Below, in pieces: positions 34,534 to 43,154 of a DNA stretch of 43,154 nucleotides. Source of the stretch: Lysobacterales bacterium. GTDB lineage: Bacteria; Pseudomonadota; Gammaproteobacteria; Xanthomonadales; SZUA-36. The stretch's first letter is position 1. Every line of letters starts with the position of its first letter. The translations under genes were made by a program, and so were the position numbers. The notes beneath the pieces are model-generated. The model saw only the letters and a program-made list of their open reading frames with translations. It was not told the DNA's origin and did not search any database. The stretch covers positions 1-43,154 of the forward strand of contig JAOUCS010000016.1 in NCBI GenBank assembly GCA_029859645.1, read 5' to 3'.

Positions 34534-35463
34534 ATGAAGCGTACTTCAGCACAAGGCCGGATTGCCAGTTTTATGGACTTCTGGCGGATTGACGGATTGA
34601 TGGGTTTCAGGCGCACCTTATGGGTGGCGGTTGCTGTGTTCTGTGGCGGATTGATGTTTTTTCTGGGTCGCAGTACGGCGCCTGGGCCCGAAGATTTTGC
34701 CCGGCAAGTGGCAGAGTTACAGGCCGAAGTTATGCAGCAGCAAGGCAAGGTCGACCGGCTGCGGATCAGTCATCAGCGGAACGTGAACGCCCTGGCAGCC
34801 CGGCTGGCCGAGCTGCAGGCGGCCTCAACCCGGCTGGACGCATTGGGTGAACGGCTGGCTCACCTGGGACAGCTGACACTGGATGAATTCAATTTTGGCG
34901 AGCCTGCTCCGGTGGGCGGCCCGGGTAATTACCGGGAAATGGACCCAGCTTACGAGGAACACCTCGAACGGTCCGTCGCGGCGCTGGGCGATAAATTGCG
35001 CCGCCAGTCTTCCCAGCTGGATGCGCTGCAGTCGCTGATGGCTAACCGCCAGCTGGAGAATGACCTGACGCCAACCGGTTGGCCGGTCAGAAAAGGTTGG
35101 ATTTCGTCGCGATTTGGTGAGCGTAACGATCCGTTTACCGGCAAGCGCGATTATCACAACGGACTGGATTTTGCCGGCGTGCGGGGTACCGAAGTTCTGA
35201 GTGTGGCAAGTGGCGTAGTGATCTGGGCGGGCAGCCTGAATGGCTATGGTAAAACCCTGGAAATTGACCACGGCAATGGCTACCGGACCCGCTATGCGCA
35301 CAGCGATGAGCTGGTCGTTGAAGTAGGAGATCACGTGATTGCCGGACAGGTCATAGCCAAGTTGGGCAGCACCGGCAGATCCTCGGCACCTCATGTTCAT
35401 TTCGAGGTGTTGAAAGACGGCTCTCACATCAACCCGGGACGATTTGTCAGAAACCTTCGTTAA
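34534..35463 (+). CDS. M23-family (LytM) peptidoglycan endopeptidase, membrane anchored
   Basis: A periplasmic zinc endopeptidase candidate. Of 309 residues, about 27-45 form a TM anchor (TLWVAVAVFCGGLMFFLG), about 55-185 form a coiled coil rich in heptads, and 190-300 form the LytM domain. The catalytic ligands are intact: H208 and D212 (HNGLDFAG) and H287-V-H289 (PHVHFEV), so it should be active rather than an EnvC-like activator. Alternative starts are ATG 34573 and ATG 34600; none has a strong Shine-Dalgarno. It occupies the place of secM in enterobacteria, upstream of secA. Confidence 0.88.
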   Translation: MKRTSAQGRIASFMDFWRIDGLMGFRRTLWVAVAVFCGGLMFFLGRSTAPGPEDFARQVAELQAEVMQQQGKVDRLRISHQRNVNALAARLAELQAASTRLDALGERLAHLGQLTLDEFNFGEPAPVGGPGNYREMDPAYEEHLERSVAALGDKLRRQSSQLDALQSLMANRQLENDLTPTGWPVRKGWISSRFGERNDPFTGKRDYHNGLDFAGVRGTEVLSVASGVVIWAGSLNGYGKTLEIDHGNGYRTRYAHSDELVVEVGDHVIAGQVIAKLGSTGRSSAPHVHFEVLKDGSHINPGRFVRNLR

Positions 35464-35550
35464 TTCTTTTAAATCGCCAGCAATGGCTTGCAACCGTGCC
35501 TGATTGACCCCAAATAGCAATCGGCGCGAAATCACAAAGATACCCTTCAG

Positions 35551-38271
35551 ATGCTCAATAAGCTGATTACAAAAATGGTGGGCAGCCGAAACGATCGGCT
35601 GGTCAAGAAAATGGGCAAAACTGTCCAGAAAATCAATAGCCTGGAAGAGTCCACCAAGGCCCTTACCGATGAAGAACTGAAGTCGAAAACACTGGAGTTT
35701 CGTGAACGTCAGGCAGCAGGTGAGTCACTTGACGATTTGCTTCCCGAGGCATTTGCGCTGGTTCGCGAGGCTTCCTGGCGGACCATGGGATTGCGACATT
35801 ACGACGTACAGTTAATTGGCGGTATGGTCTTGCACCAGGGGCAGATCGCCGAAATGAAAACCGGTGAGGGCAAAACCCTGATGGCCACACTGGCCGTCTA
35901 TCTGAACACGCTGACTGGCAAAAGCGCCCACGTGGTGACCGTGAATGACTACCTGGCAAGGCGCGACGCGGAATGGATGAGACCTATTTACGAGGCAGTA
36001 GGCCTGACCGTGGGCATTGCTATCCCGGGTATGACGCCTGCAGCCAAGCGGGCCGCTTATGCCTGCGATGTGGTTTACGCGACCAATAACGAGCTCGGTT
36101 TCGATTACCTGCGCGATAACATGGCTTTTTCTACCGATCAGAAAGTCCAGCGGGATCGCAATTTCGCCATTGTGGACGAGGTTGACTCTATCCTGATCGA
36201 CGAAGCCAGAACGCCCCTGATTATTTCCGGCCCGGCCGATGAAACTCCCCAGCTGTATGTCCGCATCAACCAGCTTATTCCAGACCTGGAGCCGGCGGAA
36301 ATCATCAACGAAGAAGAAAATGAGTTCAGCGATGGTGATTTCACCATTGATGAAAAGCAGAAGCAGGTATACCTCACCGAAGATGGCATGGCGCATGTGG
36401 AACAACTGATGGTTAAATCCGGCCTGTTGAAAGCGGATGACAGCCTCTACAACGCCCAAAACCTGAACCTGGTGCATCACCTCAATGCCGCATTAAGAGC
36501 ACACCACCTGTTCAACAAAGACGTCGATTACATCATCAAGGACGGTGAAATCGTCATTGTCGATGAATTCACCGGCCGAACACTTGCCGGCCGCCGCTGG
36601 TCGGAGGGGCTGCACCAGGCGATCGAAGCGAAAGAGGGCGTGCCGATCCAGCGGGAAAACCAGACGCTGGCCTCGATTACTTTCCAGAACTACTTCCGCC
36701 TTTATGAAAAGCTTTCTGGAATGACCGGAACCGCCGATACGGAAGCCTATGAATTCCAGTCTATCTACGGTCTCGAAGTCGTGGTTATCCCGACCGCCAA
36801 GCCGATGATCCGAGACGACAAGGATGACCTGGTGTTTCTCAAGGTCGAGGCCAAGTACGGCGCCATCATAGATGACATCAAGGACTGCGTGGAGCGCGGT
36901 CAGCCAGTGCTGGTCGGAACGACCTCCATCGAAACTTCGGAACTGCTGGCGGGTATGCTCAAAAAGCAGAAAATCCGGCACGAAGTGCTCAATGCCAAGC
37001 AGCACGAACGCGAAGCCGCCATTGTAGCCAACGCCGGCCGGCCCGAAGCGGTGACCATCGCGACCAACATGGCTGGTCGCGGTACGGACATCGTGTTGGG
37101 TGGCAGCCTGGCGGCAGAGCTCGAGGCGCTCGGAGACGATGCCGATGACGCCAAAAAGGAATCGGTTAAGCAGGAATGGCAGAAGCGCCATGAACAGGTC
37201 GTGGAATCGGGCGGTCTGCATATCATCGGTACGGAGCGCCACGAGTCACGCCGGATCGATAACCAGTTAAGGGGCCGTTCCGGCCGACAGGGCGATCCGG
37301 GTTCTTCGCGGTTTTACCTGTCGCTGGAAGACAGCCTGATGCGGATTTTTGCTTCGGACCGCATGTCCATGCTGATGCAGCGATTTGGCATGAAAGAAGA
37401 CGAAGCCATCGAAGCCGGAATGCTGAACAGGGCCATTGAAAATGCCCAGCGCAAGGTCGAGGCTCATAACTTCGATGTCAGAAAGCACCTGCTTGACTAT
37501 GATGATGTGGCCAACGATCAACGCCGGGTCATTTATCAGCAACGCAATGAACTGATGGAGGCGGATGAGATTGCCGAGACCATCGTTGAAATGCGGCACG
37601 ATGTGTTCAATGACGTGATCAACCGCTATATTCCGGCTGGCAGTATTGACGAGCAATGGGAAATCCCGGCACTCGAAAATGCACTGAGTGGTGAGTTTGG
37701 GATCAGTTTACCCGTTTCAGACTGGCTGGAAACGGATGAAAATGTGCACGAGGAAGTACTCCGTGCGCGTATCGTCGAGGAGGTCGACCAGCATTTCCTG
37801 ACCAAGGAGGAAATGACCGGTATTGATGTCATGCGGCATTTTGAGAAAGCACTGATGCTGAATGTGCTGGATCAGCAGTGGAAAGATCACCTGGCCAGCA
37901 TGGATTATCTGCGCCAGGGCATTGGCCTGCGCGGTTATGCCCAGAAGCAGCCAATGCAGGAATACAAGCGCGAATCATATGAGATGTTCACCTCGTTGCT
38001 GGACACCATCAAGCATGAAGTCATTCGAATCCTGGCCCGCGTGCAGGTCCAGGCAGAGGAAGACGTCGAGGCGGTAGAAGCCCGGCGCAGCCAGGAAACG
38101 AAGATGGAATACCGGCACGAGCAGGCGGGTGCGGTCGCCGCTCCTGATTCCCGCGGCGCCGAAGCGGGTCATGAAACCTTCGTGAGGGAAGGGCGCAAGG
38201 TCGGCAGGAATGAACCTTGTCCTTGCGGCTCAGGTAACAAGTACAAACATTGTCACGGTAAGCTAAACTAA
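35551..38271 (+). CDS. secA: Preprotein translocase ATPase SecA
   Basis: The motor of the Sec translocon. The 906 residues contain NBD1 with MKTGEGKT (Walker A) and [20 protein letters not shown] (DEAD-like box), the preprotein crosslinking region, NBD2 with [15 protein letters not shown], the helical scaffold and a C-terminal SEC-C zinc tail ([16 protein letters not shown]) that binds SecB and lipids. No SecM-type arrest peptide is visible upstream, and the secA start has no strong Shine-Dalgarno. The stop overlaps the coaE stop on the other strand. Confidence 0.98.
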   Translation: MLNKLITKMVGSRNDRLVKKMGKTVQKINSLEESTKALTDEELKSKTLEFRERQAAGESLDDLLPEAFALVREASWRTMGLRHYDVQLIGGMVLHQGQIAEMKTGEGKTLMATLAVYLNTLTGKSAHVVTVNDYLARRDAEWMRPIYEAVGLTVGIAIPGMTPAAKRAAYACDVVYATNNELGFDYLRDNMAFSTDQKVQRDRNFAIVDEVDSILIDEARTPLIISGPADETPQLYVRINQLIPDLEPAEIINEEENEFSDGDFTIDEKQKQVYLTEDGMAHVEQLMVKSGLLKADDSLYNAQNLNLVHHLNAALRAHHLFNKDVDYIIKDGEIVIVDEFTGRTLAGRRWSEGLHQAIEAKEGVPIQRENQTLASITFQNYFRLYEKLSGMTGTADTEAYEFQSIYGLEVVVIPTAKPMIRDDKDDLVFLKVEAKYGAIIDDIKDCVERGQPVLVGTTSIETSELLAGMLKKQKIRHEVLNAKQHEREAAIVANAGRPEAVTIATNMAGRGTDIVLGGSLAAELEALGDDADDAKKESVKQEWQKRHEQVVESGGLHIIGTERHESRRIDNQLRGRSGRQGDPGSSRFYLSLEDSLMRIFASDRMSMLMQRFGMKEDEAIEAGMLNRAIENAQRKVEAHNFDVRKHLLDYDDVANDQRRVIYQQRNELMEADEIAETIVEMRHDVFNDVINRYIPAGSIDEQWEIPALENALSGEFGISLPVSDWLETDENVHEEVLRARIVEEVDQHFLTKEEMTGIDVMRHFEKALMLNVLDQQWKDHLASMDYLRQGIGLRGYAQKQPMQEYKRESYEMFTSLLDTIKHEVIRILARVQVQAEEDVEAVEARRSQETKMEYRHEQAGAVAAPDSRGAEAGHETFVREGRKVGRNEPCPCGSGNKYKHCHGKLN

Positions 38272-38876
38272 GCCGAACCTAGGCTCGAGTATTTCCTGTG
38301 CAGATCCTCTACCTGGCTCGCCAGCTCTGATAGCGATCCGCTGTTATCAACCACGTCGTCCGCCAATGCCAGGCGTTCCTGGCGGTCAGCCTGGGCGTCC
38401 AATATTGCCTCGGCTTGTCTGCGACTGATTTGGTCTCTGGCCATCACCCGGTCGATTTGCTGCTCTTCACTGACGTCGACGACCAATACTCGATCAACCC
38501 ACCGGTACGATCCTGATTCCGCGTACAGTGGAATGACGATGATGCAGTAGGGCGATCCTATGTGTTCCATCCGTCTCAGGACTTCCTCTGCGATCAGCGG
38601 GTGTAACAGGCCTTCCAGCAGCGCTTTCTTGTCCGGGCTGGAAAATATTTCGTTGCGCATTTTTCGACGATTAAGCCCTCCGGCCGGGTCCAGCACCTCC
38701 TGCCCGAACAATTCCGCGATACGCTCCAGTGCCGGCTGGCCGGGTTCAACCAGTTCTTTTGCGATCACATCGGTGTCGATGACCGGCACCCCCAGTTGCC
38801 TGAAGCTGTCCGAGACGGCCGTCTTTCCGGAAGCTATGCCGCCGGTCAGAACGACTGTGAAAACGCGCCTGGCCAT
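38268..38876 (-). CDS. coaE: Dephospho-CoA kinase
   Basis: Phosphorylates dephospho-CoA in the last step of CoA synthesis. The 202 residues hold the P-loop GGIASGKT (12-19), [17 protein letters not shown], the LLHPLI and VIPLYAES segments and the [29 protein letters not shown] lid/adenine region. It is downstream of pilD with a 9-bp gap, the common pilBCD-coaE arrangement. Confidence 0.97.
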   Translation of the reverse strand: MARRVFTVVLTGGIASGKTAVSDSFRQLGVPVIDTDVIAKELVEPGQPALERIAELFGQEVLDPAGGLNRRKMRNEIFSSPDKKALLEGLLHPLIAEEVLRRMEHIGSPYCIIVIPLYAESGSYRWVDRVLVVDVSEEQQIDRVMARDQISRRQAEAILDAQADRQERLALADDVVDNSGSLSELASQVEDLHRKYSSLGSA

Positions 38877-38885
38877 TGGCGATGC

Positions 38886-39767
38886 CTAGCCGAAACCGCC
38901 CGACCGCGTATAGAAATCGATGACTTTCTCACCCCAGATCAGGGCTATCCATCCCGCAGCAGCGATAAACGGGCCGAATGGCATCGGCTTGTCCCGCTGC
39001 AGCTTTCCGATGCCCATCAGGACCAGGCCAACAACCGCGCCGACGACTGAGGAAAGCAAGACCACCAGGGGCAGCATTTGCCAACCCATCCAGGCGCCCA
39101 ATGCCCCTAGCAATTTGAAATCACCGTAACCCATCCCTTCTTTTCCGGTCAGCAGGCGGAACAGGTGGAAAATGGTCCATAGGATCAGGTAGCCCGCAAT
39201 TGCGCCGATAACGCTGGAAGCGAGATCCGTGTGAATTGACCAGAAACTGATCAGGATGCCGCCCCACATCAGGGGAATCGTCATGTTGTCCGGCAGCAAC
39301 TGGTGATCGATATCGATGCCCGCCATGGCGATCAGGAAGGCTGTCAGTACCAGGGCCGTCAGGCCCTGCAGGTTCGGTCCGAAATGCCCGATTGTGACAA
39401 CGAACAGAATGGCCGTAAGAAGCTCTACCAGCGGATAACGAACAGATATTCTGGACTTGCAGGCAGAACACTTTCCGCCGAGAAACAGGTAAGAGAAAAG
39501 TGGAATGTTCTGATAGGCCCTGATGCCGTGTCCGCATTTCGGGCAGTGCGAACGAGCCAGGACAATGCCACCAGGCCTCTCCGCATCCTTCGGCTCCGGT
39601 TCCAACAGCTCATGGCCCAGCAGTTCGCGGCATTGACAGCGCCAGTCATATTCCAGCAGCGGTGGAATCCTGAGGATGACGACATTCAGGAAGCTACCGA
39701 TGATGGCTCCAAAAACGAACACCCCGGCATAGAGCAGGGGTGTCGATTCAACAAAAGTCTCCAACAT
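38886..39767 (-). CDS. pilD: Prepilin peptidase / N-methyltransferase PilD
   Basis: An inner-membrane bifunctional enzyme that cleaves type IV prepilins (and type II secretion pseudopilins) and methylates the new N-terminal residue. The 293 residues include FGAIIGSFLNVVILRIP, the zinc-type tetracysteine segment (CPKC and CSAC) of the methylase domain, and the two catalytic aspartates of the aspartyl protease in AGIDIDHQLLPD and GMGYGDFK. About eight TM helices follow. It lies between pilC and coaE. Confidence 0.97.
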   Translation of the reverse strand: MLETFVESTPLLYAGVFVFGAIIGSFLNVVILRIPPLLEYDWRCQCRELLGHELLEPEPKDAERPGGIVLARSHCPKCGHGIRAYQNIPLFSYLFLGGKCSACKSRISVRYPLVELLTAILFVVTIGHFGPNLQGLTALVLTAFLIAMAGIDIDHQLLPDNMTIPLMWGGILISFWSIHTDLASSVIGAIAGYLILWTIFHLFRLLTGKEGMGYGDFKLLGALGAWMGWQMLPLVVLLSSVVGAVVGLVLMGIGKLQRDKPMPFGPFIAAAGWIALIWGEKVIDFYTRSGGFG

Positions 39768-39789
39768 GAAGCGGAACAGGCTCTGTTGT

Positions 39790-41010
39790 TTAAATAACCG
39801 CGGCCATCTTGAAGATGGGCAAGTACATGGCGATCACCATCGTGCCGACGATCACGCCGATAAACACGATGATTACCGGCTCAAGCAAGCTGCTCAGCGC
39901 ATCCACGGCGTTGCTGACTTCTTCTTCGTAGGCTTCGGCTACCTTGATCAGCATTTCGTCCAACGATCCAGCTTCCTCACCAATGGCGGCCATCTGGATC
40001 ACCATGGTGGGAAAAACACCCACTTGTTGCATGGCCATCTGCAGTTGGTGCCCCACGGCGACATTTTCACGAATATTTGCCGCGGCGAGGTCGAATACAC
40101 GGTTGCCGGTTGCGCCCGAGACGATCTTCAGGGCATCGACCAGAGGTACACCTGCCGCGAAGGTAATGGCGAGCGTCCGGCAGAAGCGGGCAATCGCAGC
40201 CTGTTCGAGAATACCTCCGATGATGGGTATTTTCAGCGAAGTCCGGTCTATCCAGTGGGCAAATTTGTTGGACCTTTTCTTGGCCATGATCAAACCGGTA
40301 ATGGCGCCCGCCACCCCGATCAATAACCACAACCCATTGGATTTCATAAAATGAGATGCACCCACGACCATCTTGGTGAAAGCAGGAAGATCAGCACCAA
40401 AGCTCTGAAAAATCCCCTCGAATTGCGGAATGACATAAATGAGCAGGATGGAAGACACTATGATGGCGACTGCGATAACGGCAGCGGGATAATAAAGCGC
40501 CTTCTTGATTTTGCCCTTGATGCTCTCTATACGTTCCTTGTGGGTTGCGATATCGTCCAGAATGGTGTCAAGCACACCCGCGCTCTCGCCGGCTTTGATC
40601 AGATTGGTGTAGAGTTCATCGAATTGAACCGGATATTGTTGCAGTGCCTCATACAGAGAGCTGCCGCTTTCGACTTCAGCGCGGATCTTGTCCACCATGG
40701 TTCGCATGCGCGGATTTTTCAGGCCGCCTGCGATAATCTGGAAGGCAGTGACCAGCGGTACACCCGATTTGAGCATGGTAGCCAATTGTCGGCTGAAAAC
40801 AGCAATATCTTTCGAGCTGATCCGGCTGCCGGCTCCCCCAAACAGGGGTTTGGGCTTCTTCTTTACGCTGATCGGGTTGATGCCCTGTCTGCGCAATTCA
40901 GCCCGAACGAGATTGGGAGTTGTGGCAATTTGCTGACCTTTTAGCTTGGTGCCACGTTTATCTCTGCCTTGCCAGAGAAATACAGTTGGTTGAATTTGTG
41001 TTGTTGCCAT
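39790..41010 (-). CDS. pilC: Type IV pilus inner-membrane platform protein PilC
   Basis: A platform protein that couples the PilB motor to pilin insertion. The 406 residues consist of two homologous GspF domains, each with GVPLVTAF/GVPLVDAL-type motifs after a cytoplasmic helical bundle (FSRQLATMLKSGVPLVTAFQ and FCRTLAITFAAGVPLVDALK), and three TM segments, the last being LEPVIIVFIGVIVGTMVIAMYLPIF. AAGGA-like Shine-Dalgarno precedes the ATG, which starts 3 bp after pilB. Confidence 0.97.
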   Translation of the reverse strand: MATTQIQPTVFLWQGRDKRGTKLKGQQIATTPNLVRAELRRQGINPISVKKKPKPLFGGAGSRISSKDIAVFSRQLATMLKSGVPLVTAFQIIAGGLKNPRMRTMVDKIRAEVESGSSLYEALQQYPVQFDELYTNLIKAGESAGVLDTILDDIATHKERIESIKGKIKKALYYPAAVIAVAIIVSSILLIYVIPQFEGIFQSFGADLPAFTKMVVGASHFMKSNGLWLLIGVAGAITGLIMAKKRSNKFAHWIDRTSLKIPIIGGILEQAAIARFCRTLAITFAAGVPLVDALKIVSGATGNRVFDLAAANIRENVAVGHQLQMAMQQVGVFPTMVIQMAAIGEEAGSLDEMLIKVAEAYEEEVSNAVDALSSLLEPVIIVFIGVIVGTMVIAMYLPIFKMAAVI

Positions 41011-41013
41011 AAC

Positions 41014-42729
41014 CTAGTCCTTGGTTACACGGTTGATTTCAATCAGATCAGTGATTCCCTTTGCAACTTTGTGCAAAGCAGATTGCCGGAGGTCGATAAT
41101 ACCTTCCTCGCGAGCCTGCTCAGCGATACGAAGTGCGTTACCCTCTTCAAGGATAATACGCGAAATATTCTCGGTAATCGGCATGACCTCGAAAATGCCG
41201 GTTCTTCCCCGGTAGCCTTCATTGCATTCACTGCACCCGCCGGGCTTATACAGAGTGAGAGCTTCCAGGTCCTGCTTGGAAAAACCGGCCTGCAATAGCG
41301 CCTCGGGCGGAAGCTCGTGTTTTTTCTTGCAGACATGCAAGGTACGAAGCAGTCTTTGCGCCACTACAAGGTTCACAGCCGAGGTGATGTTATAACTCGG
41401 AACGCCCATGTTCATAAGTCGGGTTATAGACTGCGGGGCATCATTGGTATGCAGCGTGGATAACACGAGGTGACCGGTCTGGGCTGCCTTGATGGCTATT
41501 TCTGCGGTTTCCAGGTCTCGAATCTCCCCCACCATGATCACATCAGGGTCCTGTCGTAAAAATGCCCTGAGTGCGCGGGCGAAGGTCATGCCCTGCTTGG
41601 TATTCTGCTGGACCTGGTTTATTCCATGCACGCGAATTTCAACCGGATCCTCAACGGTAGAGATATTCTTGCCCTCGTCGTTGAGTAGTTGCAGAGCGGT
41701 GTAAAGCGACACCGTCTTACCGCTACCGGTCGGACCCGTGGACAAGACCATGCCATAGGGCTTTTTAACGGCTTCGTAGTAAATCTTTTGCTGAAAATCA
41801 TCGAAACCCAGTTGTTCAATGCCCAGCTTGGTAGCCGATGAATCCAGGATACGCAACACGGTTTTTTCACCAAACAGTGTCGGGCAGGTGCTGACGCGGA
41901 AGTCGATGCTTTTGTTACGGGACAGGTTCAGCTTGATGCGGCCATCCTGGGGAACGCGTTTTTCAGCGATATCCAGCCCGGCCATGACCTTCAGGCGGGA
42001 TGAAAGCCTTCTTGACATCTGGATCGGCGGGCCGGCCACGTTTTTCAGTACACCGTCGAGGCGGTACCGTATGCGGTAGCGCGTTTCATAGGGCTCGAAG
42101 TGAATGTCCGATGCGCCCTTGCGAATCGCATCCAGCAAGACCTTGTTGATGAAACGAACGACAGGCGTTTCATCGACAGCCATTTCCGCGCCGGAATCTT
42201 CTAGACCTTCTGCTTCAACGTCAAAGCCGATGTCTTCAAGCCCTTCCTCTTCATCAAAATCGTCAAAAGCCGGGCTGGTGGCTTCCATCGCCCGTTCAAT
42301 GGCAGGCTGGATCTGGTCTGCTGAAATCAGGATGGGTTCGACATGAAACCCGGAACTGAATGCGATCTCATCAATCAATTCGTGATCGGTCGGATCAGCC
42401 ATTCCAATAAACAGCTGATTACCACGCAAGTGAAGCGGTAGCGCCTGGTGCTTTTCAATCAGCGCTTCGCTCACCAGGCTGATCGGGGCCTGGTTCAGAT
42501 CAAACGCCGAAATATCAATCAGGGGTATGCCGTATTCGTTAGCGGCAGCTGAGGCGAGGGCAGCAGGGTTGGCGACCTTGTTCTTGATCAGCCAGCCCAG
42601 GAGCGTTTTGTTCTTCTTGCTGGATTGCACACAGGCATTGTCCGCCGTGGCTTCATCCACAATACTCTCAACCACCAGTCGGCGGGCGAGTCCATTAAGG
42701 TTGCTGGTGATTTTCAACTCTGTGTTCAT
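41014..42729 (-). CDS. pilB: Type IV pilus assembly ATPase PilB
   Basis: The hexameric extension motor of type IV pili. From ATG 42729 (AAGGAG upstream) the protein is 571 residues, close to the 566 of Pseudomonas PilB. It has N-terminal GspE-N domains, then the ATPase with Walker A STGPTGSGKT, the Asp box (VEDPVEIRVHGINQVQ), Walker B (DPDVIMVGEIRDLETAE) and His box (TGHLVLSTLHTNDA). The tetracysteine zinc motif is incomplete: the first CxxC reads LHVC while the second is CSEC. An upstream in-frame codon at 42759 is unlikely because it precedes the Shine-Dalgarno. Confidence 0.96.
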   Translation of the reverse strand: MNTELKITSNLNGLARRLVVESIVDEATADNACVQSSKKNKTLLGWLIKNKVANPAALASAAANEYGIPLIDISAFDLNQAPISLVSEALIEKHQALPLHLRGNQLFIGMADPTDHELIDEIAFSSGFHVEPILISADQIQPAIERAMEATSPAFDDFDEEEGLEDIGFDVEAEGLEDSGAEMAVDETPVVRFINKVLLDAIRKGASDIHFEPYETRYRIRYRLDGVLKNVAGPPIQMSRRLSSRLKVMAGLDIAEKRVPQDGRIKLNLSRNKSIDFRVSTCPTLFGEKTVLRILDSSATKLGIEQLGFDDFQQKIYYEAVKKPYGMVLSTGPTGSGKTVSLYTALQLLNDEGKNISTVEDPVEIRVHGINQVQQNTKQGMTFARALRAFLRQDPDVIMVGEIRDLETAEIAIKAAQTGHLVLSTLHTNDAPQSITRLMNMGVPSYNITSAVNLVVAQRLLRTLHVCKKKHELPPEALLQAGFSKQDLEALTLYKPGGCSECNEGYRGRTGIFEVMPITENISRIILEEGNALRIAEQAREEGIIDLRQSALHKVAKGITDLIEINRVTKD

Positions 42730-42759
42730 CAGCGGGTCGCTCCTTCTTCCCTGGTGCAC

Positions 42760-42790
42760 ATTATACCGTTGTCTTACCTATGTATTGCAA
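42760..42790 (-). promoter_or_regulatory. Candidate promoter of pilBCD
   Basis: On the minus strand a perfect TATAAT (42765-42760) lies about 30 bp upstream of the pilB ATG. TTGCAA (42790-42785) is a -35-like hexamer at a long 19-bp spacing. This would give pilBCD-coaE a start separate from the pilin gene, which lies upstream. Confidence 0.45.
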
Positions 42791-42819
42791 GTTATTGTGC
42801 AATATGGACAATTTACGAT

Positions 42820-43154
42820 TCAATTCTTGCAGTAATCAGGCGTCAAAATATTTGGTTCACTCACCACTGCACAAGTCCAGAAAAATCCACCTGAATCAGG
42901 TATTTTTTCTCCTGTCAGACGCAGCACCGGATCAATGGATGCTCCGGAATTCTGCATGGCCAACGTTATAACCGGGGCGCTACAGAACCCACTGATATCT
43001 ATTGAGTCCAGGTACTCTGATTTTTCAAAGGGGAAAGCTGCACTTGCTTTCGCCAAAATTGTACCGTCGGGCTCGGATCTGCAAATTTCTGAAATGATGG
43101 TTTTGGCGGATTCTCCGATGGACAACACTTCAGTCACTTTGGTTCGAACGATGA
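42820..43154 (-). CDS. pilA: Type IV pilin (PilA-like), C-terminal part; N-terminus outside the window
   Basis: The frame runs off the right edge, and the GTG at 43137 is internal. The visible part starts IVRTKVTEVLSIGESAKTII, which matches the end of the pilin spine helix (typically IRSQVTEGLxLASxAKTA), followed by the globular domain with the last cysteine pair (WTCAVV and DYCKN) forming the C-terminal disulfide loop. The conserved N-terminal methylation region is not in view. Position upstream of pilB matches the pilABCD order, so it is probably the major pilin, although a minor pilin cannot be excluded. Confidence 0.85.
   Translation of the reverse strand, partial: IVRTKVTEVLSIGESAKTIISEICRSEPDGTILAKASAAFPFEKSEYLDSIDISGFCSAPVITLAMQNSGASIDPVLRLTGEKIPDSGGFFWTCAVVSEPNILTPDYCKN

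Noticed and set aside
34530-34748. N-terminal extension of the dciA frame to 212 residues
   Set aside because: The extra 73 residues are the reverse complement of the M23 peptidase start and do not match DUF721 proteins.
35464-35550. A SecM-like arrest peptide leader before secA
   Set aside because: The preceding gene is a full M23 peptidase and no arrest motif (FxxxxWIxxxxGIRAGP) is present in it or in the 87-bp gap.

Overview
The window is a chromosomal segment of a gammaproteobacterium. Almost every gene is a conserved housekeeping gene in a gammaproteobacterial order. The clues are a dcw cell-wall/division cluster followed by lpxC, dciA, an M23 peptidase and secA; a pilABCD-coaE cluster; the glyA-nrdR-rib-nusB-thiL-pgpA operon; and an LpoA homologue next to rsmI. 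MurE carries the DNPR motif of meso-diaminopimelate enzymes, and lpxC and lpoA imply an outer membrane. The exact order cannot be fixed. The missing murD in the dcw cluster and the RibBX-type riboflavin enzyme fit a Xanthomonadales/Chromatiales-like lineage, with low certainty.

Layout. 1-1729: end of a surface-polysaccharide locus (partial GT2 glycosyltransferase, SDR-type sugar dehydratase/epimerase). 1721-3394: ettA on the minus strand. 3553-10578: one tightly packed plus-strand operon, glyA-nrdR-ribD-ribE-ribBX-ribH-nusB-thiL-pgpA. 10579-12855: yraN and a frameshifted lpoA on the minus strand, divergent from rsmI (12912-13736). About 13795-14160: rnpB, the RNase P RNA.

14251-17354 is the unusual part. 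It is an AT-richer accessory block that reads as a relic chromosomal integron. Five small minus-strand cassettes encode a GNAT acetyltransferase, a one-TM protein, a cupin, a RHH/RelE toxin-antitoxin pair and a two-TM protein. They are separated by four attC-like sites, three of which share an identical 19-bp arm. The array points away from an oppositely oriented remnant of an IntI tyrosine recombinase that has lost its middle and its C-terminus. The block sits between rnpB and mraZ.

17544-32788: the dcw operon, mraZ-rsmH-ftsL-ftsI-murE-murF-mraY-ftsW-murG-murC-ddlB-ftsQ-ftsA-ftsZ. It has a sigma70-like promoter and MraZ-box repeats in front, and almost every junction overlaps. murD is absent from its usual place between mraY and ftsW. 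33087-38271: lpxC, dciA (minus), M23 peptidase and secA. 38268-43154: coaE, pilD, pilC, pilB and the 3' part of a type IV pilin gene, all minus strand.

The genes form coherent pathways: riboflavin synthesis (the GTP cyclohydrolase II step must be encoded elsewhere), peptidoglycan precursor synthesis and divisome assembly, lipid A commitment, Sec export, and type IV pilus assembly.
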